Of a DNA stretch of 15,781 nt, positions 6,367 to 13,386 are shown piece after piece. Location of the stretch: assembly GCA_030612185.1 (NCBI GenBank), contig JAUWOI010000040.1, positions 1 through 15,781 of the forward strand, given 5' to 3'. The notes below the pieces were generated by a model, which did no database searches, was not told where the DNA came from, and saw only the letters and a program-made list of their open reading frames with translations. The stretch comes from Anaerolineae bacterium (GTDB lineage Bacteria > Chloroflexota > Anaerolineae > B4-G1). The position numbers were made by a program, and so were the translations under genes. How positions within the stretch are numbered: the first letter of the stretch is position 1; each line of letters opens with the position of its first letter.

Positions 6367-6420
6367 AAGGGAGTTGTAGGCCAGTCCGAGGTTGCCCAGG
6401 TCGGCCCCTTTCCTGCGCCA
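6367..6420 (-). pseudogene. TPR-repeat remnant
   Basis: Between the brxL stop and the phospholipase gene the minus strand encodes RRKGADLGNLGLAYNSL, which matches the helix A pattern of tetratricopeptide repeats (G-x-x-L-G-N-L-G-x-A-Y-x-x-L). No start or continuing repeats exist. It is probably a leftover of a larger TPR protein disrupted at the edge of the defence locus. Confidence 0.4.
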
Positions 6421-6428
6421 GGCCTGCT

Positions 6429-8459
6429 CTACGTCTCCAATGCCTTCATCACTGCCCGCTCCACATCCCCATAGAAGACCAGGTCCACCTTCTCCACCAC
6501 GTCTTCCGGCAGACCGGCGAATTGGGACTTGTTGGACAGCGGCACCACCGCCCGCAATGCGCCGTTGTCCATAGCGATGGCCAGGGGCTCCATCAACGAG
6601 AGGACACCCTTGATGTTGCCCTGGATGGTCAGGTCGCCCATCACGATGGTGCCGCTTTGCACACGGCGGTTTTGCAGCGCGGATATGATGGCTACGTAGA
6701 AGGCAATTCCACACGCACATTCGACGCGCCCGCCGCTGAGGTCCACGACTTCGGCGTAGATGTCCTTCTGTGCCAGCAGAGGCTCAATGCCGAGCCGGGT
6801 TTTAACGATTTGAAGGTAGGCAAAGGCCCGGTTGAGAGACTCGCGGAGCGACGTGTCGAGGCCGGTCGGAACGCGCAGTTTGCCAGTGCCCGCCGTCAAG
6901 GTGACCTCCAGCCTGAACAGTCCCACCCGCGCTTCCGTATCGGCTGCCGCGGTAAAGACGGTGCCTGCCGGTTGGGGATCGGTGGGGATAGCGCCCGTGC
7001 CGCCTTGCTCCGGCACGCCGACCGTTCGTTCAGTATCGTCCTCTTCGTCTATGTACGAAAAACTGGTCTTGTAAAACTCGAAGGAGCCCCGTTTTTTGAG
7101 TTGTTCCTTCACCCGGCGCCGGCCCTCCATCGCCAGTTCCAGATATTCCTGCAACTCGGCTTTGGTGTAACCGCCGTCCGGGTGGAGCAGTTTGAGCAAC
7201 CCGGCCACCGTCCGTCTGATGGCGGAAGCATCCCGGCCTTCGACGTGCGAGCCAAAGCGATAGTGCCGTTCGACGGCGTCATACAGGTTTTGCTTGCGCA
7301 GCGCGCGAAAGGCCTCGGCCAGATAGTCGGTCACGAAACCGTAGTGCACAGTCAGGATGTCTTTCGAGGTCTTGGGCACTTCCCAGCCAGGCAGATAAAA
7401 ATGCAGCCGGTCAATCACAGCCAGATCAAAGTCGGGTGGTAGGGGCTGGAAAAGGTCGGTGGCGCTGTTCTGCACCAGCGTCTCGACGGGCTGGTTCAGG
7501 TTGCCCACAAAGACCAGTGACGCATCGGCGATCACCTGCGTGATGCCTCGGCTAAAGCGCCCGTTGGCCATGTAGTCTTTCATGATCTGGATGGTCTCGA
7601 CGTTGGCAGCCTTCATTCCTCCCACTTCGTCAAAAGCCACCACATCCCAGTATCCCACCAGTCCGACCTGGCGGCGAGCGTTGTTGTAGAACAGATTGGC
7701 CGCGCTGGCCTTGCCGCCCGAGATAAGAATGCAGTAGGGCGACATCTCGCTGTAGGCGTAGGATTTGCCGGTGCCGCGCGGCCCCAACTCGACAAAGTTA
7801 TAGTTCTTTTCGACAAAGGGGATCAGCCGAGTCAAGAGCAGCATCTTGAGGCGGTGCTCCATCACGGCTGGCTCAAGGCCAGTCGTCCGTAACAGAACAT
7901 CCAGCCACTCGTCCCGTGTAAAGTTGCCACGGCCCGCGCTGAATTCTTCAAAATCGAAACGCGCCAGTTGGATGGGACGCAATTCGGCGATGTGGAAGGG
8001 GCTCTCCCGCTTGCCCATCTCGGGCGGGTGAAACTCCAGGTCCACGATAGCCCAGATGCCCCCCTCCAGCAACCGGTCGTAGCGGCGGTAGTACTCCTCC
8101 GGCACGTGGATACGGTTGTAGCCGAAGTTGTCCATCGCGGCCCAGTGTTTGACTTCGCTGGGCAGATAGCGCACCTGGACGCGGTCAATAAAACGGTGGC
8201 GACCACGTTGCTCGACCAACGACTGGGCTTTGTTGGATTCGTCGTGCCGAAAGTAGTTGCGGTGCAGCGTGTCTTTGACCGCTTCGATACCCAGGGCAAC
8301 CTCGTCTGGGTCGTCGGAGGCACAGTACTTGCCCAGCAGATACTCCAGCACGTAGGAGGGGACATTCTCGCCGCCCTTGATTTGATGGAGCAGGTCTTTG
8401 CGCACGACCTTGCCGGCAAAGACTTGATTCAGTTTTTGATCTAACACATCGGCTTGCAT
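6429..8459 (-). CDS. brxL: BrxL, BREX AAA+ protein with Lon-like C-terminal domain
   Basis: A 676-residue protein. The start at ATG 8457-8459 is chosen because TAGGTGAG lies just upstream and includes the pglZ stop codon. An N-terminal BrxL domain (about 1-210) is followed by an AAA+ core with Walker A GPRGTGKS (226-233), Walker B VVAFDE (273-278), a sensor-like FVGNLN (317-322) and an arginine in IDRLHFY. A low-complexity linker (about 475-515) precedes a Lon-protease-like domain (about 515-676). Compared with E. coli Lon, the catalytic Ser position is Ala582 and the Lys position is Pro625, so proteolysis is not expected. BrxL of type 1 BREX is a DNA-binding AAA+ ring needed for phage restriction. 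It is the last gene of the operon, 8 bp after pglZ. Confidence 0.93.
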   Translation of the reverse strand: MQADVLDQKLNQVFAGKVVRKDLLHQIKGGENVPSYVLEYLLGKYCASDDPDEVALGIEAVKDTLHRNYFRHDESNKAQSLVEQRGRHRFIDRVQVRYLPSEVKHWAAMDNFGYNRIHVPEEYYRRYDRLLEGGIWAIVDLEFHPPEMGKRESPFHIAELRPIQLARFDFEEFSAGRGNFTRDEWLDVLLRTTGLEPAVMEHRLKMLLLTRLIPFVEKNYNFVELGPRGTGKSYAYSEMSPYCILISGGKASAANLFYNNARRQVGLVGYWDVVAFDEVGGMKAANVETIQIMKDYMANGRFSRGITQVIADASLVFVGNLNQPVETLVQNSATDLFQPLPPDFDLAVIDRLHFYLPGWEVPKTSKDILTVHYGFVTDYLAEAFRALRKQNLYDAVERHYRFGSHVEGRDASAIRRTVAGLLKLLHPDGGYTKAELQEYLELAMEGRRRVKEQLKKRGSFEFYKTSFSYIDEEDDTERTVGVPEQGGTGAIPTDPQPAGTVFTAAADTEARVGLFRLEVTLTAGTGKLRVPTGLDTSLRESLNRAFAYLQIVKTRLGIEPLLAQKDIYAEVVDLSGGRVECACGIAFYVAIISALQNRRVQSGTIVMGDLTIQGNIKGVLSLMEPLAIAMDNGALRAVVPLSNKSQFAGLPEDVVEKVDLVFYGDVERAVMKALET

Positions 8460-8467
8460 ATTCTCAC

Positions 8468-11080
8468 CTAATCCAGCATCTTGTTTTTCAGCGTCAATCG
8501 CGCCCAAACCACCGGCGCCTCCGGGTTGGTGGCCCGGATCTCCACCTGGTCACCGTCGAAATCTGGGTCGAGCAGCACGGGCACAGGGGTGTCCTGACCG
8601 GCGATCAAGGTGACCTCGCGTGTGACCTCGTCGCGCGCATCGCAGTCGGCGGCATCGCCCACCTTGCGGGCAGACGGGTCCGGGCCGTCGAAGGGTTCGA
8701 TTCTGACACGGATGCTCTTCTCCAGCAACGAGTTGAACCAGACTTTGAGCCCAATCACCCGGCTGGTGAACGCATCGCTGCGATAGTGAATCTCCAGTTC
8801 CTGGCTCGTCTGTTCGGCCGGGTGGCCTTTGGCCCGCAGGGTGATCAAGGGCAAGAGACACTCTTGCAGGCTCAGGCCCCCATGAAAATAGCCGCTCCCA
8901 GCCGAGTAGAGACCAAAGCCATTCGGCACAACCAGTTCGGTAGCATCGCCCTGGATACCGACGTGCGCCGCGTTAAAGACGCGGGTACCGATCCCTTCCT
9001 TGACCTGCCTCCCCAGCAGGCTGCGCCGCTTTTTGAGAGGCCATTCCCCGGTGGGAGACTCAGTCACGACGTCGCCCGGCAGCACCTCTGGGAGGAGGAC
9101 GTGGCCGTGGTCGGTGGCGATGACGATGTAACAGTAACCCAGGCGGACCAGTTGGGTGACCGCAGCCTTGAGGTCGCCGAGCAGGTCGGTCATGTACTTG
9201 CGTGCCTCGCGCAGGGTGATGGTCTCGCCCATACGATCAATCCGGGAATCGCGCACTACCACCAGATCAGCGTTCTTGAGGCGGGCCTGACGTTTAGCCG
9301 TGGACGTCAGCGAGAGGAATTGGCTGATCTCGACGTCCACAAAACGATCACCATACTTTTCGGCCAGAAACCTCATACGGTCGGCCGAGGTTTTGAGACG
9401 ACGGTCGCCCAGGTGGGGGATCAAGTCGCCGTCCACCTGGCGCATGGTGAGCGTGCCATCCGCCCCAGGCAAAAGGGCCGCCATACCCACCAATGTGATG
9501 GTGGGGAGCGCGGACGCCCCCGGGTGCCGGGCCCTTGCACCCAGCGGGCTCAACGCCCCGGCCAGGGCCCGCCCCCTCGCGAACCGCACAGCGTCCGGCA
9601 GAAAGTAGGCCACCTTTTCGCGGGCGGCCAGCGCTGGGGCGACGAACTGGTCAAATACCTGGGTCTGGCGCAGGACGGTTTCGGGGGGCCAGCCGGTCTT
9701 TTCCACCGCTGCCAGGAAGCGCTGCTGGATGGCGTCAATCATCTCTCGATAGCGCGCCCGGCAGCGAGCGGTGACGGCTTCCAGTTCCTCACACTCGGTG
9801 CACTCGGCGATGCTCTGTTCCATCAGCCGCTGACGGCGATCCAGGTCGATCCAGCCATCCTCACGGGCGTAGGCGGCGACTATCTTGTCCACCTCTTGCT
9901 CCCACACCTGCTCGACCCGGTTGGCTACATCAAGTAAGGCCACACAACGCTCGGCCACCCGCCATACCTGCGTCCGTTCAGGCTCACTCCGCCAGACCGA
10001 CTTGGCCCGGCCAGCGATGATCTCGCGGGCGGCATCCAGTTGATCGGCCTCCAATGCCTGGGCGAGCGCGGCCAGATATTGCCGCTCCTCAAAAGCAAAG
10101 GTGTCCCGCTGGCCCAGGCGCGCCACGCCGGCGAAATGGCCCGGCAGCCCCAATTCTCGTTCGACGTGGTTGGCCAGGTCAATGTAGGTATCGCGGGTGC
10201 CGACCGTACCGCGCAGCCGCTCGGCGAGTGCGTATATCCGGTCGCGGTACGATTCGTCGGCACAGGGCAGGTTGACTAGCGCTGCGGGGAGTTCGCCGGG
10301 CAGGTCAAAGGCGAACTCGCTAAAGAGCACATACCGCGCCAGCAGTGCCCAACGCTGCTTCCATTGCTTGGCGCTCCCCGGCGGCACGAATCCCAACTCG
10401 GCCGCCAGGAGCCGCAGGACTTCTTCACCACACCCAGGCACATCAGCTACCTTCTGGACCGCTTGCAGATCGCCCAGCAACTGGACAGCGACCTCGACAG
10501 CCGACTGGGTGCCGAGGGCCTGTCTGGTCAGTGGGTAGGCGGCCCCGCGCTCTAATTGGTCGAGCATTGCCAATGCCTGCCCTGAGCCTGCCTTCGACCC
10601 TTCGGGTTTTCCGAAACCCGAAGGGTCTGTCGAAGGAGCCTGCCCTGAGCGGAGCCGAAGGGCCAGTTGCCCTTCGCGGAAGAGCCGCTCGATCTGCTCG
10701 GCCAGGTCGGGCAGCGCCTGGTAGGCCAGGGAAGCCAGTTGCTCCGACTCTTTGTCGCCGAACGTGTCCCCGGCCACCGCGAAGACCTCGAAAGGGTCTT
10801 GCAAGCGAGCATCACCTGTCGAGCGTTTGAAAGGCAGGTAGATGAGCAGATTGGCGCTTGACTCCTCTAGCGAACCAGAGACATTCAACTGGCGATAGAT
10901 CGCTCCGGCCTCGCGCCGGGCGCGCAGGCGAGACTCTTCAGCGGAGACGACGCGGCAGTTGGGAGCAGAGAAGCGTTGGACAAAGTCGCCAAAGGCCCGC
11001 TCGCCATCGTACCAGACGACGATGCGGGCTGAGTCCAGTTTGGAGGTAATTAGCCTGTGAACGTGGTTGGAAACTTTCAT
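8468..11080 (-). CDS. pglZ: PglZ, BREX alkaline-phosphatase-superfamily protein
   Basis: An 870-residue protein. The start ATG 11078-11080 has GGAAGGTGAG directly before it; a TTG four codons upstream is an alternative. The N-terminal region (1-130) begins with RIVVWYDGERAFGDFV, typical of PglZ. The central part is helical, and the phosphatase-like core begins at VAYFLPDAVRFARGRAL, where D496 is the likely metal ligand. TITLVGMAALLPG and IVIATDHGHVLL follow, with the metal-binding DHGH at 657-660. PglZ is essential for BREX defence and works with PglX and BrxL; its chemical substrate is not known. Residues 139-168 derive from a palindromic repeat inserted in frame. The core differs in wording from the E. 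coli type A PglZ as I remember it, so the PglZ subtype is left open. Confidence 0.92.
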   Translation of the reverse strand: MKVSNHVHRLITSKLDSARIVVWYDGERAFGDFVQRFSAPNCRVVSAEESRLRARREAGAIYRQLNVSGSLEESSANLLIYLPFKRSTGDARLQDPFEVFAVAGDTFGDKESEQLASLAYQALPDLAEQIERLFREGQLALRLRSGQAPSTDPSGFGKPEGSKAGSGQALAMLDQLERGAAYPLTRQALGTQSAVEVAVQLLGDLQAVQKVADVPGCGEEVLRLLAAELGFVPPGSAKQWKQRWALLARYVLFSEFAFDLPGELPAALVNLPCADESYRDRIYALAERLRGTVGTRDTYIDLANHVERELGLPGHFAGVARLGQRDTFAFEERQYLAALAQALEADQLDAAREIIAGRAKSVWRSEPERTQVWRVAERCVALLDVANRVEQVWEQEVDKIVAAYAREDGWIDLDRRQRLMEQSIAECTECEELEAVTARCRARYREMIDAIQQRFLAAVEKTGWPPETVLRQTQVFDQFVAPALAAREKVAYFLPDAVRFARGRALAGALSPLGARARHPGASALPTITLVGMAALLPGADGTLTMRQVDGDLIPHLGDRRLKTSADRMRFLAEKYGDRFVDVEISQFLSLTSTAKRQARLKNADLVVVRDSRIDRMGETITLREARKYMTDLLGDLKAAVTQLVRLGYCYIVIATDHGHVLLPEVLPGDVVTESPTGEWPLKKRRSLLGRQVKEGIGTRVFNAAHVGIQGDATELVVPNGFGLYSAGSGYFHGGLSLQECLLPLITLRAKGHPAEQTSQELEIHYRSDAFTSRVIGLKVWFNSLLEKSIRVRIEPFDGPDPSARKVGDAADCDARDEVTREVTLIAGQDTPVPVLLDPDFDGDQVEIRATNPEAPVVWARLTLKNKMLD
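10576..10663. repeat. Palindromic repeat inserted in frame in pglZ
   Basis: About 88 bp with a near-perfect hairpin at 10591-10634: CCTTCGACCCTTCGGGTTT, loop TCCG, then AAACCCGAAGGGTCTGTCGAAGG, the right arm carrying 3 extra bases. It is flanked by two copies of CCTGCCCTGAGC (starting at 10576 and 10639). The element is translated as about 30 residues rich in Gly, Ser and Pro (SGQAP...GSGQALA) in a region where PglZ would otherwise be helical. It resembles dispersed REP-like repeats of environmental bacteria. Confidence 0.85.
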
Positions 11081-11098
11081 CTCACCTTCCAATCAAGA

Positions 11099-11167
11099 AG
11101 TGAGCACATCCACGTGCGAACGGCGTTTGCAAGACCCGTTCCGCATCTGAGGACGCTCCACTCATCG
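11099..11167. repeat. 69-bp dyad element, copy A (between DUF4276 gene and pglZ)
   Basis: Identical in length, and 54 of 69 positions identical without gaps, to copy D at 13245-13313. The element has dyad symmetry: outer arms AGTGAGC / GCTCCACT and a central palindrome GAACGG...CCGTTC around TTTGCAAG. It fills most of the 101-bp gap between the DUF4276 stop and the pglZ start. Confidence 0.8.
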
Positions 11168-11181
11168 CTTGCTGATCGGCG

Positions 11182-11853
11182 CTATCTTTGAGTTTCACCG
11201 ATCTTTTCCATCTTTGTCAGCCACTTGTCAAAGTGGGAACATTCCTCACGAATCTGCTCAATGCCAATCTCAAGAATGATCAAAGGCCCATATAGCGGTT
11301 TTTGATAGCCAGGAAAAATGGCTTCAAGCCGCTTGGATGGCGCCGTTTGCGGATTGTCGTCTATCTCTTCAGGGGACTCAAATTGCTCCCTAATTGCGGT
11401 CAGTTCATCTCCTTTGTTTGTCCCAGGAAATGCCTGATTGATCTTTTCGGGAGCCACGAATAGCATGGCCTCGAACTCGTGCAGGGCCAGGTACGGAAGA
11501 AACCTGGGATGACCGATGTCCTTGCGAATCTCTCGCTCCACGTAAGCAACCTGATCATAGCACGAAACTGTTGGCACAGTCCTTCGCCCTGGAAAGTCTG
11601 TCGGAAGCCCGTAAAAGTCAACCATTGTGGTGACTGTAGCAGCACTCGTATCGCCCAAGAGCCGGACAACATCGTTCTTGAATTTACCATAGGAAACGAT
11701 CCCGCCCTTAAAATCGGGACCACTTTTCACACGCTTGGTCGTAGCCAGTTTGGCAATAGGATAGACGCCAACTGTGGATAGATGTGAGTACAGAACCTCT
11801 CGGACGAACGTCTCCTCGGTCTGGCCTTCTACAAGAATGAGAACCTTGCTCAT
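11182..11853 (-). CDS. DUF4276 family Toprim-like protein, partner of the adjacent ATPase
   Basis: A 223-residue protein whose start overlaps the ATPase stop as ATGA (11850-11853). It begins KVLILVEGQTEE, the strand-plus-acidic motif (E9, E13) of Toprim-like DUF4276 proteins. TTMVDFYGLP (D79) and YLALHEFEAMLF (E126, E128) follow and supply the other acidic residues expected for metal binding. The length matches the family. ABC-type ATPases paired with Toprim-fold proteins occur in defence systems such as PARIS (AriA plus AriB) and in OLD-family nucleases, where the Toprim partner is the nuclease effector. Here the effector domain is DUF4276 rather than the DUF4435 of PARIS, so a PARIS-like role is inferred from architecture only. 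Confidence 0.85.
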   Translation of the reverse strand: MSKVLILVEGQTEETFVREVLYSHLSTVGVYPIAKLATTKRVKSGPDFKGGIVSYGKFKNDVVRLLGDTSAATVTTMVDFYGLPTDFPGRRTVPTVSCYDQVAYVEREIRKDIGHPRFLPYLALHEFEAMLFVAPEKINQAFPGTNKGDELTAIREQFESPEEIDDNPQTAPSKRLEAIFPGYQKPLYGPLIILEIGIEQIREECSHFDKWLTKMEKIGETQR

Positions 11854-12944
11854 CGTTGCGGCCTTCCTCCCAGGATATTCTTCTCCCAGAGATCACCGAG
11901 GCCATAATCTTCTAACCAACTTTCAATCTTTTGAGCCTCCAGGTGTTTGAACTTGGACTCTCCTTCTTCTCTGTCCACAACAACGATGTCCTCTGGTCCG
12001 AACTGATTTACCAGCGAGACGGATTGTGTGGACACGATGACTTGTGCCTTGTTGGCGGCGCTTCGCAACATACTCGCCAGCAGCGTGATGGCATACGGAT
12101 GAAGCCCCAACTCGGGCTCGTCAATTAGAATAGTAGAAGGCAGGGTAGGTTGGAGCAGAAGCGTTGCGAGGCTCATAAAACGGAGTGTTCCATCCGACAG
12201 AGAATGTGCGTCAAAGTAGGCATCGGAGCCCTTTTCACGCCATTCCAGTTTGATGGTATCGGGATTACGCGGTGCGGGCCGCAGGCGAAAGTCATCGAAA
12301 AAGGGCGCTGCCAGACGAATGGTCTTTACGAGCCTATCATAGTGTTCTCGCTGTGTTTCTCGCAGCAGATACAGAAATGCAGCCAGGTTTGAAGCGTCTG
12401 GTCTCAGTTCAGTATTGTCGTCAATGTGTCCAGGCTGTTTGGCCTTGGCACTCGCGCTGGTGTCGTGGAAATGGTAGATTCGGTAACTCTTTAACCGTTT
12501 CAATACGTAGCGTGCAATTCTACCGGATTGCTTTTTGGCCTCTTCGTGGAGTTGCGTTTCTTTGTGCCCCCTACCAAGCCAAACCTCATACGGTTTATCA
12601 TATCCTTCCCCATGATACCAACATCTTTCGTCAGCGAAGATCAAGATATCCTGAGCAGATGGAACCAATCTGGCCTGGTAATCATTGATGCCATAATCCA
12701 GACGGATGAATATCTCGTCAGTGACCTTTTGGCCAAAGTACAGCAGTCCATCTACCCCGACCGACTGGGCGACAAATAACTGCAAGTTGCCTTCTACGAT
12801 GTTGTTTAGAAGTTCAAAAGCCGAGATGAAATTCGTCTTTCCTGAGCCGTTCGCGCCGATCAGGATGTTTAGAGATCCAAGTTCCAAGTCCATATCGCGA
12901 ATGGATTTAAAGCCCTTTATTTCGATACGGTCAAGTGCACTCAT
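11850..12944 (-). CDS. AAA_21/ABC-type ATPase of a nested ATPase-Toprim defence pair
   Basis: A 364-residue protein. The start ATG 12942-12944 is preferred because the conserved N-terminus (MSALDRIEIKGFKSI) begins there with GGGGG about 7 nt upstream; the longer reading to 12980 translates part of repeat copy B. ATPase motifs are complete: Walker A GANGSGKT (30-37), ABC-like signature LSDGTLRF (249-256), Walker B and catalytic Glu in TILIDEPELGLHP (271-283), and the switch STQS (305-308). The C-terminus WEKNILGGRP is common in this ATPase group. The inserted region 40-245 lacks a long coiled coil. Such ATPases sense phage factors and control an associated Toprim protein, encoded here by the overlapping downstream gene. 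The pair sits within the BREX operon, between copies of the 69-bp element. Confidence 0.9.
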   Translation of the reverse strand: MSALDRIEIKGFKSIRDMDLELGSLNILIGANGSGKTNFISAFELLNNIVEGNLQLFVAQSVGVDGLLYFGQKVTDEIFIRLDYGINDYQARLVPSAQDILIFADERCWYHGEGYDKPYEVWLGRGHKETQLHEEAKKQSGRIARYVLKRLKSYRIYHFHDTSASAKAKQPGHIDDNTELRPDASNLAAFLYLLRETQREHYDRLVKTIRLAAPFFDDFRLRPAPRNPDTIKLEWREKGSDAYFDAHSLSDGTLRFMSLATLLLQPTLPSTILIDEPELGLHPYAITLLASMLRSAANKAQVIVSTQSVSLVNQFGPEDIVVVDREEGESKFKHLEAQKIESWLEDYGLGDLWEKNILGGRPQR

Positions 12945-12969
12945 CAGCAACCCCCATTCTTCAAATTGG

Positions 12970-13038
12970 AGTGAACACACCTATGTACAAGCATTTCTTG
13001 TCAAATCCGCCCCTCATCTAGGGATGCTCTACTCCTCA
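12970..13038. repeat. 69-bp dyad element, copy B (upstream of the ATPase gene)
   Basis: Aligns end to end without gaps to copy A, with 44 of 69 identical positions, and is the most diverged copy. The ends AGTGAAC and GCTCTACT keep the inverted pairing. It lies 25 bp before the chosen ATPase start codon. A run of eight T follows on the plus strand (13041-13048). Confidence 0.65.
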
Positions 13039-13054
13039 CGTTTTTTTTCTTCGG

Positions 13055-13174
13055 CTACACCACCGTGTATTTGACTCCTCGACCCTTTCCCGTCTTCTCG
13101 ATCTTTCCTGCAGCCAACAAGGACTTGATGGCCCCATTCCATTGACCAGCCTCAACACCGCTGCGTTCAAACAG
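13055..13174 (-). pseudogene. Winged-helix C-terminal remnant
   Basis: An open frame ending in TAG at 13055-13057 encodes 39 residues: LFERSGVEAGQWNGAIKSLL, then AAGKIEKTGKGRGVKYTVV. The helix-turn-helix pattern followed by a basic KxTGKGRGxKYT wing is typical of the C-terminal winged helix of larger DNA-binding or ATPase proteins. There is no start codon; the frame begins exactly where repeat copy C starts (13174). It is therefore the tail of a gene removed by rearrangement at the repeat. The parent gene is unknown. Confidence 0.6.
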
Positions 13175-13233
13175 TGCGAGCGGCGTTTGCGTTTGCGAGC
13201 CCCGTTCCGCATCTGGAGATGCTCCACCCCTCT
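13174..13233. repeat. 69-bp dyad element, copy C (truncated on the left)
   Basis: Matches copy A from its position 17 onward (GTGCGAGCGGCGTTTGC ... CCCGTTCCGCATCTG) but carries a 6-bp duplication of GTTTGC in the centre and lacks the first 16 bp. The missing end is where the winged-helix remnant begins. Confidence 0.7.
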
Positions 13234-13244
13234 AGCGCAGGTGG

Positions 13245-13313
13245 AGTAAGCACGCCCACGTGCGAGCGGTGTTTGCATGCCCCATCCCCCACCTGGGGGT
13301 GCTCCACTCCTCG
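13245..13313. repeat. 69-bp dyad element, copy D (downstream of the ATPase-nuclease gene)
   Basis: Full-length copy with ends AGTAAGCAC and GTGCTCCACT. Inverted pairing of GGAGT-AAGCACGCCCACGTG with GGAGTGGAGCACCCCCAGGTG (on the opposite strand) extends to about 20 positions. It is adjacent to copy C in the same orientation. Between it and the stop at 13387 lie about 73 bp in which I see no gene or clear promoter. Confidence 0.8.
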
Positions 13314-13386
13314 ATTACAATAGTTTCCGAACAAGTGCGTTGCACCTGTACCCCTCTATCTGCGGTGACGAAAAGTGTCGGCCTGT

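Noticed and set aside
6111..7442. Plus-strand 443-residue open frame
   Set aside because: It lies opposite brxL and the phospholipase-like gene, both with clear motifs; long antisense frames are common at this GC content.
8786..9937. Plus-strand 383-residue open frame
   Set aside because: Antisense of pglZ, which contains the DHGH metal site and matches its family.
12970..13048. Copy B of the dyad element followed by eight T, as a rho-independent terminator
   Set aside because: The T run is on the plus strand, while all genes here are transcribed from the minus strand, so it would not end any recognised transcript; the hairpin is also imperfect.
13036..13278. 80-residue minus-strand ORF across repeats C and D
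   Set aside because: Arg-rich composition, crosses two repeat copies, and is out of frame with the recognisable winged-helix remnant.
13174..13313. CRISPR-like array from the adjacent repeat copies C and D
   Set aside because: Only two adjacent copies, no regular spacers, copies diverged and 60-69 bp long with dyad symmetry throughout; no cas genes.
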